From the NCBI GenBank assembly GCA_025403435.1, contig CM046341.1:13043219-13107218 (forward strand): a stretch of DNA of 64,000 nucleotides, in the 5' to 3' direction. The notes under the pieces are model-generated. The model did not search any database. It was given only the letters and a program-made list of their open reading frames with translations, and was not told the origin of the DNA. Positions 23,758-33,765 of this stretch are shown here, piece by piece. Source of the stretch: Artocarpus heterophyllus. Its lineage: Eukaryota > Streptophyta > Magnoliopsida > Rosales > Moraceae. The number at the start of each line of letters is the position of its first letter. Position 1 is the stretch's first letter. The position numbers and the translations under genes are program-made.

Positions 23758-24408
23758 ATGTCTACCTCCCAGTCCACGAAGAAAATAAAGAATGTCTGTG
23801 TCTTTTGTGGTTCCAGCCTTGGAAAAGATAAAGCTTATTTAGAAGCTGCAAATCACTTAGGGCAAGTCCTAGCACGCAAGAAGATTAACATAATCTATGG
23901 GGGTGGTAGTATAAAAATGATGGTAAATATGGCACTAGCAGCTAGGTCTAGCGACGCTACTGATGTAAGAATTTGGCCTCATATTCCAGTTGAAGGAAAC
24001 CTTTGTAAGGAAGCCATAGGTAAGGGAGAAGGAGTCAGGAGTATCCCTAAAAATTTTAAAGACATAATCTATAATTCTGATGCTTTTATAGCATTACCTG
24101 GTGGTCTAGGTACTCTTGAGGAAATATTTATAGTTGCTTGTGGGCAATTGTTGGGCTTTTATTCCAAACCTTTGGGACTGCTGAACGTAAAGGGTTTTTA
24201 TGACGGTCTTTTGAAATTTCTAGATTACGCTGTGGAAGAAAACATCACTACAGAATCGGAGAGACAAATCTTTGTCACTGCTTCAACAGCTGAGGAATTG
24301 ATAGATAAAATGCAAATCATACATCCAGAATCCGACACTGCAACATCCAAGCTTGAATGGGAAAGGGAAAGCCGGGAGCGGCCAATTGATTTGAATCTCC
24401 ATCTGTAA
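23758..24408 (+). CDS. LOG-family (cytokinin riboside 5'-monophosphate phosphoribohydrolase-like) protein, intronless
   Basis: The 216-residue ORF belongs to the LOG family, whose enzymes release active cytokinin bases from nucleotide precursors in the cytosol. Visible: N-terminal VCVFCGSSLGKD (13-24), IIYGGGS (45-51), and NSDAFIALPGGLGTLEE (106-122), which contains the PGGxGTxxE signature. The C-terminal half (SKPLGLLNVKGFYDGLL, ASTAEELIDKMQ) is also typical. Length is normal for LOG proteins. Odd points: the loop after GGGS reads IKMMV instead of the usual GLMG-type, and the arginine normally found about 10 residues before SDAF is Asn99. Ordinary LOG genes have several introns; this one has none, suggesting a retrocopy or capture. 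It ends in an LxLxL string. The frame is intact amid decayed elements. A gypsy polypurine tract and LTR follow 0.9 kb downstream on the same strand. Confidence 0.85.
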   Translation: MSTSQSTKKIKNVCVFCGSSLGKDKAYLEAANHLGQVLARKKINIIYGGGSIKMMVNMALAARSSDATDVRIWPHIPVEGNLCKEAIGKGEGVRSIPKNFKDIIYNSDAFIALPGGLGTLEEIFIVACGQLLGFYSKPLGLLNVKGFYDGLLKFLDYAVEENITTESERQIFVTASTAEELIDKMQIIHPESDTATSKLEWERESRERPIDLNLHL

Positions 24409-25336
24409 TCTTTTTGTTTTATCTTTGGCATGTAGGCATGTGTGTCCGTATTTCGTGTGTTACGAATAACCGTTTGCCTTGTATTCTGTGTTTCTTGTGG
24501 TACGTTGTTCAATCTTTTAGATTCATTGAGCCTAATGCCGGGATGGCTGGATACGGAGTACTTGATGCTCTCGAAACGCATCCTTCTTAAGGTCCGATCT
24601 TTTGTTTATCGATGTTTTTGTATCCTCTAAGCATGCATGATATGGATAGCTGGTATACGGAGTGCCTTGTACTCTCGAAACGTATCCGTATTATGTTTGT
24701 AATGTGTAATATTCTGTTAATATTATGTGGAAGTACCAGAGTCAGTTATGGGGATATTCCATATGAAATATGAGTATATTATTTGGATTGAATGTTTGTG
24801 TCATGAGGATAGCTGTTTAATGAAAAATATGTCGGGTATGTTTGCAACTCTGAGATTCCGTTTAATATCTCTATGATAAGTTTAATGTATGGTTTTGAAT
24901 AAAGTGTTTGTGATATATGTTTTATGATTATGTTTTAGTTTATTAGTTGAGGTATGAAATCAAATATATTTGACTTTTCCTTACTCAAAAAGGAAAAGGA
25001 ACCTAAAGATGAAGTATATAAAATTTCTCTGGCAATCTCCTTAAATGTGATTGTAAATCACAGTCCATGGACAATGAAGGACTGGAATCATGGTATGGTC
25101 AATATGTATGCCTGATCAGATTCTTAGACTATTATACGGTGTTATAAGTTGAAACTTGTCAGAAATACTCTCATTGAGGGATTAGAATTTAGAGTAAGAT
25201 TTATTATGCAAGTAAATAAGTGGAGATACGATAACTTAAATTTGGAGGACAAACAACATTAACGGTTTAGACTCAGAATTGGAATCATAATTTTTACTAG
25301 TATTACTAGAATTGAAATTTCGAGGACGAAATTTCT
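24409..25336 (+). other. non-coding region between the LOG ORF and the gypsy LTR
   Basis: No open frame of interest. A 43-bp segment (GGATGGCTGGATACGGAGTA...CTCTCGAAACGCATCC) at 24541-24583 recurs with changes at 24644-24687. The last 40 bases before the LTR (AAATTTCGAGGACGAAATTT, then CTTTAAGGGGGG) match the classic 3' end of plant Ty3/gypsy internal regions. The start of gypsy-derived sequence within the interval cannot be fixed. Confidence 0.6.
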
Positions 25337-25352
25337 TTAAGGGGGGTAGAGC
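25337..25352 (+). other. gypsy polypurine tract
   Basis: TTAAGGGGGGTAGAGC directly precedes an LTR beginning TGTGACACCC. This is the usual plant Ty3/gypsy plus-strand primer and gives a plus-strand orientation. Confidence 0.85.
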
Positions 25353-27748
25353 TGTGACACCCGTTATTCTCCTAAGGGTATTAAGGTAATTAGATTAATT
25401 ACCTAGTATATATATAAAAAAAATCAGAAAATCTCTCATAATTCGAAACTCTCTCTCTCTCTACTTTCTCTCTCTAAAAATTCTCTCTCTCTCCTCAAAG
25501 ATCGTTGAGATTTCGGCATCCGTTTTCGACACCTCCCGCACCAATGGAAAGCTCTCGACGAGCTGAGTCCAACGAGGTGCCGCGCCGCCCAAAACGCCGC
25601 CGGAGGAGACCACACGCGCCGCCCAAAGTGGCGGCAAAACCCATTTCTTTCCGACGAGATATCTTCGCCGTCCGACGCGATCGACGTGATTCTTGTTCCT
25701 ACACGACCACCGTGATGAGAGGAACAAAACCCACCCTTGGTGGCAGCTCAACAACCGCCGGATTGCTCTGCCGCCTATTGCCGCCGTGCACCGCCGCCCC
25801 CATGGTGGAACTCCGCCTTGCCGGAGGAGGTGACTGACACCACCCCTCCCAATGAGTTCAGAGGATCAAGGGGAGTAAAACCCCTCGATCAATTGCACGG
25901 AAGGAGCCGGTTTCGCCGGAGAACGGCCAACGCCGCCGTCAACCGCCGCGGGAGCCTCCGTTTTGGCTCTTCCCAGCCACGTTTCTTCAAATTGGATGAG
26001 GGGAAATGCTCATAGGAGGATGGGTAGCAAAAGCCCTCAGCCAATTTCAGGTTTCCATCGTCGGAGAATCAAGATCGGAGCTCATCCATTTCTACCGACG
26101 TTGTACTTCACGACCCGCTATGTTAGAGGCAGAATTGGGTGAAATTTGACCCCGCCATTGGACTCAGATAGGGTCGATTTAGGGGGGGTAGGCCCGAGCC
26201 CAGCTGCCAACGGACCCCGATTGACGCCGGGTCAACGACGATCAAAGTCGGTCAACGCCGGGTCAACGGTGGTCAACGCCGGTCAACGGCCAGTCAAAGG
26301 CTAAATTTAGAATTTTTGTGATCCGGACCTCCGATCGAAGATCCGAGACCGCCTCCTGACTCGTTTCGATGCTCTGGATGCAATGGTGACCTCCGTTTGA
26401 GCAAATTCCACTCCGATGAAAATCATCCGGTACCGACTGCACGCGAATCGAGGCGATTCAAACAGCAGTATCGAAGTCCAGAATGACGTTTTCAAGAATG
26501 TATGATCTCCAGTGAAGCATTCCTAGCCATTCATAGTCGCTTCGAGGAGCACTACAGAGGATGCTTCGTAGATACAGCGAGATACAACATGGATCTGCTT
26601 TGCTTGGAGTTCAGGATCAAGGGAGTATGGAGCTAACGTTAATTGATTCCAGGATTAAGAGACTGTTGATAAGCTTGAAAGGTAGGGATTCTATTACTCA
26701 TCTTTTGTGAGGTTTTTATAGAATTAAAATGTATTGTTTTGCCGCATATATTATATATCTATGTTGAACTGATATTATATGTTATCACATATGAAACTAT
26801 GACATGGACTCGTCTGTATTGTACGGCGAGGAACATAATGAATTGACACATGTTATAAATTGAGAAGCATGGTTAGGAAAATTAACTCTATTAATAATGA
26901 TTTATATAGAGAACTTGTGAGACATGAAAAGGGCGACGGTTACGTCCTTGGGCATGAATACCCTAAAAGGTAAAATAGGGGGAAGGTGATGACGCTTCCC
27001 TTGGGTTGAAAGTCCCAGAACACACTGTACAGGAATTGATTTGGTGAGGACTCGGGGCTTGATGTCCCCTCACCGGAACACCCTTGGAATGTTTATAGGG
27101 TGATCAAGTGCGCCCATTTGGGTTCGATGAGTTGAGTGATACTCAATTAACATGGATACCTAGGAACAATGATGATTGGTAATATTGTATAAATGTGTAA
27201 TTATGACACTTGGTAATGATTAACTACGGTATCCATAAGATGTGATCATAATAAACCTCATAATCTGGAATATGAGTGGACTTACTAACCCTGCAGATTT
27301 TAATGTGGTAATGATAAAAACCTAAAGGTGGGTAGTGGCTTTCTCTACTGAGCATAGTGTTGCTCATCCCTTTTGTTTATATCTTTCAGGACTCACTAAG
27401 TGTGAGGTGGCTACGAGAAATATAGTTGAGGAAAAGATGTAGCTATATTACATTGGGACTGCTTCAATCGTTGAGAATGTTCTTCATGATAATGTAAGCA
27501 TCAATTGTTACTTTCTGTGACTGTATTACAATGTGTTGAGGGTTAAAATGATGGATGACAACAGTTTATATTATTAAATTTAAGGTGTTACATTAAAACT
27601 GTGGTTTATTTATCGTTTATATTTTTATTTTTGAGTTGAGAGTTTTCATTTAAGTCCCGGGCAAATTTTATTTTTAAGGTTTTTACTTTTATTATTTATT
27701 TTTATTTTATCTCATTAAAAACTGTTAACCCCCAATAGGGGCGTTACA
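25353..27748 (+). repeat. Ty3/gypsy LTR, 2.4 kb
   Basis: The segment starts TGTGACACCCG and ends GGGGCGTTACA; these ends are imperfect inverted repeats (TGTRACRCCC). A TATA box (TATATATAAAA, 25407-25419) lies about 55 bp in, followed by CT-rich sequence (25448-25500) as in a transcript leader. The interior is GC-rich for about 1 kb, then AT-rich. Open frames inside it (for example 25505-25837) are Arg/Pro-rich by-products of GC-rich DNA. With the polypurine tract on its left this should be a 3' LTR; the matching 5' LTR is not in the window and may lie in or beyond the N gap. Confidence 0.82.
26230..26297 (-). promoter_or_regulatory. cluster of W-box (TTGACY) motifs inside the gypsy LTR
   Basis: GGTCAA or AGTCAA occurs at 26230, 26250, 26261, 26271, 26281 and 26292, that is six TTGACC/TTGACT on the minus strand in 68 bp. 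WRKY transcription factors bind TTGACY. It may equally be a simple tandem repeat (GGTCAACGCC) without function. Confidence 0.55.
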
Positions 27749-28340
27749 GAAAATTGGGAGAAGAGGAAAGGAAGGCCGGAAGGCCTTGAGGGATGATCTT
27801 GAATGAGGGGGGAGCAAGGTATTTATAGTGAAAAATTTACACTATTGTTGAAGAATCGGATCAAAATGATCCGATCTTATCTCTGTTTCCACGCTGAGAT
27901 TTGCTCTTTGATATGCGAATTTGAGTTTGTAATCCAGTGTGACGCAGACCAGACCAGCACGAAATAGGCATGATCTAAACCGTTAAAATTGAGATCCAAT
28001 GGCTGTCATACGCGGACAAAATGGGCCCAGTTGGGACTAGTGGGACCGAGCTTGATGACCATCAGATTGGTCTTCATCATCTCATCGAACGGTTGAGATA
28101 ACAGTTACTTGTGAACCGACCCGCACAGGATTCGATGCTGTCTGCGATTCCCCTCTGACGCGTCAGCAGCTTGTCGGCGCGTGAATCACACGCGCCAATC
28201 GTTCTTCGACACGTGGACTGCACTGCGAGATTCCGCTGACGCACCAGATGACGCGTTGACACGCGTCTCTTCCTCGGACGGTTGAGATTAATTTGGCAGT
28301 GAATCCGATGGTTCTTGTTACGCCACGTGTCCTATTTAAT
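27749..28340. other. GC-rich palindrome-rich island next to the LTR
   Basis: Balanced-GC DNA directly follows the LTR and contains several exact inverted repeats: ATCGGATC/GATCCGAT (27855-27875), TGACGCGTCA (28156-28165), GGCGCGTG/CACGCGCC (28176-28196) and GACGCGT/ACGCGTC (28250-28267). G-box type ACACGTGG and GCCACGTGTCC motifs also occur at about 28208 and 28323. No open frame fits a family. It may be part of another retroelement LTR or the original insertion locus. Confidence 0.4.
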
Positions 28341-30538
28341 TTAAATTCAAATTTTTTTTATCTTTTTGATGCATTTGATGTCCAATTTTATCCGTTTTAG
28401 TGTTGTTTTGCTCCGTTTTTTCTCTAGATTTCAAATCTAAAAATCACAAACACAATAATACTAATTATTTTACAAACATAATATTTACAAAAATATTAAA
28501 AATATTTATTTTACAGTAAAACACATAAAAATAAATAAAAACTCTTAAAAATTTCAGTCTCTTACGGTTTAACACAAATATAATTTTTATGACTTAGAAA
28601 TATTTTTAAAAATTACAAAAAATATAGTAAAACATATTTACAAACTTAAAACACACTATCAAACACACTAAAACTCAAAATAAAATAACCGCATTACTTT
28701 TACGGCTTTAACTATTTACAAACTAGAAATTTATTTAACACACCGAAATGATTCTAAAAATTACCAAAAATATTATTTAACATAAAAACATACTAAAAAC
28801 ATATTTTTAAACACATTTACATACTAAGACACAAAAATACTTATTAACACAAAATGTTATTAATTAGAAGACTTAATGAGAAATAAAAGCATAAATAAAT
28901 AATTTAAGCCTTAGAAAATGTACACTTTTATAGTCTCATCAATGATATATTTTAAACAAAAAATTGAGATGGTAGGAAAAAAGCAAAAGGAAAAGAAAAG
29001 GAAACTACAGAAAAATGAAAAAAAAGAAGAAGAAAAAAAACTTTAAAAAATCAAAAAGAAAGAGCAAAAAAAAAAAAAAAAAAAGAGAGAGGAAGAAACG
29101 GCTAAAAAAAAGAGTGAATCTCCCTCGACAAAACAGCAGATGTGATCGAGACGGCCCTAGAGCCTTAATATGTAATAAAGTAATAGACAATAGATATTCA
29201 CTAGCCTATTTCTACTCTGACTCTCAGCGTGTCTATTCCTATCTAAGGCAACAATTGGACTAACCTTATATGTTATAATATTTTATTATAATACTTTAAT
29301 ATAATTTTTTTTTACATTTATAATGAAAATACTTTTTTTAGAATAAATAATATAGTGAAGATAAATTATATTATGGTAAATGCTACAAGGAGAACTTCCA
29401 AAATGAGTCTTGTTTTATGTCCATTGGATCTACATGGAATGGTTAAAGAAAAACAAACTTAGCATTGCTTTAGTGAATCCACACACACCCAATCTAATTT
29501 ATTAAAAACCTAAAAACAAACAAAAAAAAAAAAAAGAAAGGGATTAAATCTCCTTCATTGTTACCGGTGTAAGGGGTCATCGATGACTCAAACCATGACA
29601 ACAAGTCGGACCCACCTTGGATCACCCTATCGCAATGGTTGCTTTGCACTGTCACACATGCGAAACGGGTTGACTCTCCGGCGACTCCATGGGTTGTAAG
29701 AGAGAGGTCATGACAGTCGCGAGGATCGCAATTCTGTTGCGACAATTCTCTATGGGTTACAAAAGCATGGTTTTTGCGGCTGCAAATCGTCGCTTGGGGT
29801 TCCACCACCACTCCTCTCTTATTCAAATCATAGATCTCATCATAACCTTATCACGTTCCCATTTTGACTTCTCATCACTAATGTGATGCCACCACTCGAG
29901 GAGGGGTCCTCTTCTACCTCCTGTCGTTAATCGCTTAACTCCAAGTCCGTCACCCTTGGTCGTCGATGTCGCTTCCCCCGTGTCCAAGTCCCATCATTTT
30001 TTTTTTTTCATGATTTTGTTAGTGTTTTTAATTATTTTTTAATTGCTAGATTTAAAAATGTAAGCGTTGGACGAAGTTGTGTTTATTTTTGTTTTTATAA
30101 ATGTGCGATTTTATACCATTAATTTTTCATTCGATGGCTAAAATAAAAGGGTCTCATCGACGAGAATTTTTAGAAGTTCTCAGCATAGCAGCTCCCTTAC
30201 ATTATAATTATTTTATAACATTCTTAAAATTATATAAAATATCACTAAGCATTATTTAATATTTTAGTTGAATATATTAATCATGCAAACAACATTATTT
30301 ACATTTAGTTATGCTTGTAATTATTGCCTCATTATTTCAATTAGGCTCGTAAGTTTGATGTTAATGTATTTTAATAATTTTTTAAGTATAAAAAGTAAAA
30401 CCTCTATAAATAAATATTGTTGGAATTAGGAAAAAATATTATTTTAAAGATGTTATTTATTTGTTGATAAATGAATAATTTATTAATTTACAAAAAGTTT
30501 TATTTTTAATTACATTTGTACATGTAGCGTTTCTTCCT
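28341..30538. other. intergenic, AT- and A-rich
   Basis: No gene is supported. 28,430-28,900 is AT-rich with many ACAAAAATA-like strings. 28,975-29,110 is an almost pure purine run. 29,490-29,990 is more balanced and gives a 110-codon minus-strand open stretch that resembles nothing I know. 30,190-30,530 is AT-rich filler. Confidence 0.5.
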
Positions 30539-30831
30539 GGGGGATTTTTAAAAATAACTTTAAGAAAAAAAATTTTAGGACAAATGACTCTTTTTTTTTT
30601 TTTGCAGTTTTTTGACACAAAAAAAAAACAAGCTTTTTGAGAATGAAAACTGCTCTAGTTTTTTTTTTCCACTATGTTGATGTTCCTTTCCGTGCTACAA
30701 TTTTTTTTCTTATCTTTCTGAAAAAAACTAGAGCAGTTTTTCTACACAAAAAGTGTGTTTTTTAGTGCAAAAAAAAAAGAAGTCATTTCTTCAATTCAAA
30801 ATTTTTTTTGGCTCTTTTTTCAAAATATCCC
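30539..30831. mobile_element. foldback (long inverted repeat) MITE, Mutator-like
   Basis: The two halves pair over roughly 120 bp each, with a loop of about 48 bp at 30671-30717. The inner arms contain the exact 20-bp inverted pair AAAACTGCTCTAGTTTTTTT near 30649-30668 and its complement near 30721-30740. The outer ends are GGGGGATTTTTAAAAATA and the complement of TTTTCAAAATATCCC. The 9 bases on either side (TTTCTTCCT at 30530 and TTTCTTATA at 30832) agree at 6 positions, fitting an eroded 9-bp Mutator-type duplication. Non-coding, about 293 bp. Confidence 0.65.
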
Positions 30832-31309
30832 TTTCTTATACCAAGATTCATGAATGTGTTATAAACAAGAATGATAATAGTATGTAATCAAAGATTAATA
30901 CGTGTATTGCAAAAGTTGTCATGCACATTATTAAAAAAAAATATTATTGTTATAGAAGTCCAGGATTGACGTATATGTACGTACTTGTAGTATGAAGGTT
31001 AATAAGTACTTGGACATATAATAAATGTATTTTTCAAATTTAATACCATGGTAGATGAAGTATTCCAAGATGTTTTAAGTACATAGTAGAGTATCAACTT
31101 TATACATAATTATCAGATTTATTTTTTTTAGTAGACTCTAAATAATTTTAATTTTTTTTCCATGGATTCTCATTTGAAAAGAGTAAAATAATAAAAAAAA
31201 AAACTACATGACTAATAAGATAAGGAGAGCATTGTGTGAGTATAAAAAGGAGCATCCCTCTTCAAGTCAAAAAGATTTGTAACGATGGCTCCAACATAAG
31301 TTTTGGCTT
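30832..31309. other. intergenic
   Basis: AT-rich sequence with A and T runs; nothing recognised. Confidence 0.5.
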
Positions 31310-31670
31310 TCTGTCAGTCAATCAATAATATCAAATACTTTTAAAAGTTTAGCAGAATATTTGTCAAATGAGATGAAGAATAGCAATGTCTAGAGACATA
31401 AGTCAGCAAAATGTCCTGACTTAGTAAAAGTATTGAACGAATGGTTTCTCCAACATCAAGATAAAGTGAATTTGATTGGAGAAATGATCCAAACTAAGGC
31501 AAAAGAGTTTCTATAGAAATGTATGATGGCACTAATCCAAAATTTAACTTCTCAAGTGGTTGTCTAGGATGGTTCAAGGCAAGACGTGGAATGAAATCTT
31601 ATCGAAGATTTGGTGAAAGTGGTTCAGTTGTCATGGAGAATATTGAAGTTGCTTTACCAAGCGTACAGAG
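31310..31670 (+). pseudogene. pogo/Tigger-like transposase N-terminal fragment (CENP-B type HTH)
   Basis: Plus-strand frames read as the DNA-binding part of Tigger/pogo-type proteins. The first half contains CPDLVKVLNEWFLQHQDK and VNLIGEMIQTKAKEFL, the CENP-B/Tc5-type helix-turn-helix region. The second, one frame over, reads FNFSSGCLGWFKARRGMKSY then RRFGESGSV, matching the conserved N-F-S-x-G-W-L-x-R-F-K-x-R block. A stop and a frameshift lie between the halves near 31512. The DDE catalytic domain is absent, so this is a truncated relic. It abuts a gypsy gag fragment beginning at about 31690. Confidence 0.75.
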
Positions 31671-31689
31671 TTACGATGGCAAGGGGTAA

Positions 31690-32165
31690 AGGACTCAACC
31701 CTCGACTATGGTGGCTGCAAAAGGCTTTGTGGATTACACGACACCAATGCCAAAAAAAGAGAATGGGAAGCCTCAAGACGGGAAAAATGACAAGTCTTCA
31801 GAGGACAATAAAGCTGCAAAATCATCGAAACTTAAGGAGGGAGACTGTGGAGAAAAGGTGAAGAGTGGGGGCTGCTTCATATATGATGGGCCGCATCGAG
31901 CAAGAGATTATCCGAGGCAGGAAAAACTCAGCGGCATTCTGACTGAGGAGGCAACTGATGAGACAAATGACAAAAAAGAACAGGGCGTGGTGGTCAGGAC
32001 CTCTGCTCCTTAAGTTCTTGAAGCCTAGTTAGGAAAAATCCTTGTTAGTGCAAGCCGAATGCTTGGGTGGAGGCAATGTCCTGGTGGCGTCAGTGAGTGT
32101 GCTCAAAAGTGGGAGCACATCCGTGGTGGTTTTCATGGATTGCAAAGGTATTCCTCTAAACTTTG
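31690..32165 (+). pseudogene. Ty3/gypsy gag C-terminal fragment
   Basis: The open stretch ending at 32013 reads MVAAKGFVDYTTPMPKK, a Lys/Glu/Ser-rich linker, then CFIYDGPHRARDYPRQEKL. The latter is the gypsy nucleocapsid knuckle CxxCxxxGPHxxxxCP in which two of three cysteines have become tyrosines, so zinc binding is lost. The sequence past the stop remains similar to the protease linker. The part 31949-32165 recurs inverted at 33546-33762. Confidence 0.75.
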
Positions 32166-33762
32166 TATCGGATTTTTGATTCATTAACAAGTTTGTTTAT
32201 GGGTTCTTTGAGGCAAAAAAGACAAATCCAAGAGGCTCAATCAAAATTCGAGAAGTATTGTTGGCTCAAGTCGATAAGGACGTTGACTCTCTTTGATAGG
32301 GATGGGTTTGTTAGACCCAAAATTCCTAAGTATGCGAGGCGTGGCATGGGTGAGAGACCAGCACGGCATAAAAAGGTGGTGTTGGCATGTCTAAAATTCG
32401 ACAGGTTTAAGCAGGAGGCAAGTCAATAGCACGTGCAATAAAAAGACTTAGCCTTAGGACAGTTGATTGAGAAAAACAGAGTGCTTAGGTCGTGGGGGCA
32501 TGTGTGGGCAAGATGATACGCCAACTAGGCCACGAACAAAGGGCAAAGTCTGTAGGTAAATAAAAGGCCACACAAGGCATATTTGAGAAATCAGCCAAGG
32601 GTGTGCGTGGGCAAGCTGTTCAGACATGGCCCAAGTTAGGTGCAAGGTGAGTCGCATGGCACGCAGGTTCGAGCAATGGGATAAGTAGTTGCAGGCTGTT
32701 GCGAGACTTAGTGGCTTAAGGAATGTTGTGGGATGGCACAATAGCTAGTTACATGAAATGAGGTCCAGGTGGCCCAAAGTGGGTGAAAACATGCTGGGCG
32801 TGCACGGTTAGTTGCGAGCGGTGCTCATAGTGTGACGTATGAGTTCCAACAAATTGGGAAGTTGGCTATGTGCTAAGCCAGGTGGCGTAACATGTGAGGA
32901 TGATGCACAAGAAAGGCATACAGGTGGCACTAAAGTGCCACAAAATTTGAAAGTCAGGTTGGCTGACTCAAAGTAGCCGTTGGTGGGCTAAGTGGTGCTC
33001 TTTGCAAGGCATCCAGGTGGCACAACTGCCACAAACCTCGGAACAAACTCAAAACCAAGTAAGAAGACGTTGTTAGCTGCAGGAAGGTAAGTGCGCACAC
33101 GGTTAGGAGCAGGTGGCACTCAAGCTAATCAACAACGTAGCCTCAAACTCCTAAAAACATGGCTGCAATGACTTTAAGACTTAATGGGGCTTGTAAAGTG
33201 CTAAGTGAGGGGACACTTGGCAGGGGCTGGTAAGTGCCAGCAATCCTACATGGCTGGGGGTGTCAACCACCATTTTTCCTATAAATAGGCTAAGTTATGA
33301 AAGGCAGAGGACAAAGAGCTAAGTGTGTGATCCTTGCAGCAAACTTGCATTTTTTCTTTGTTGAGAGTTGATAAAGGTTGAGAAAGGGGTTTCTCGCACT
33401 TATGGTGTTGCTTTCTTACTTTGATGTTCAACCCTTTTGTTTTGCTCATGACCTTTATATGTGTAGGTTTTTGGCTAACTAAGGTCGACCCTTTGCTGCC
33501 ATCATTGGATGGTGTCTTTTAGGTTCAAAATTGACCCTTTGGCAAGTTTAGAGGAATACCTTTGCACTCCATGCAAACCACCACCGATGTGCTTCCATTC
33601 ATGATCACTCAAACTGACGCCACCAAGGAACTGCCTCCACCCAAGAACGCCACCTATGCCAGCGAGGATTTTTCCTAACTAGGCTTTAAGAACTTGGAGA
33701 GCATAGGTCCTGACCACCACACCCTTATCTTCCTTGTCTTTCGTATCATCAGTTGCCTTCTT
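31949..33762. repeat. long inverted repeat (217-bp arms, about 1.4 kb apart)
   Basis: The left arm 31949-32165 (GGCAACTGATGAGACAAATG ... GGTATTCCTCTAAACTT) is matched by the reverse complement of 33546-33762 (GGCAACTGATGATACGAAAG ... GGTATTCCTCTAAACTT) at roughly four bases in five. Both arms derive from the same part of a gypsy gag/protease linker, so two related elements or fragments lie in opposite orientation here. Confidence 0.8.
32166..33545 (+). other. retroelement-derived DNA between the inverted arms, with TATA box
   Basis: The interval is GC-richer than average and full of GGTGGC/GGCAC strings. At 33277-33287 it has CCTATAAATAGG, a good plus-strand TATA box, followed by sequence that looks like an LTR transcript start and leader. 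I read it as a gypsy LTR plus leader, but no paired LTR is present to set borders. No open frame is convincing. Confidence 0.4.
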
Positions 33763-33765
33763 AGT

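Noticed and set aside
25505..26015. Arg/Pro-rich frames inside the gypsy LTR (110 and 92 codons)
   Set aside because: Overlapping frames in GC-rich LTR leader DNA, without domains; long open frames are expected by chance in this composition.
29005..29263. Lys-rich plus-strand and Phe-rich minus-strand frames
   Set aside because: Created by an almost pure purine tract.
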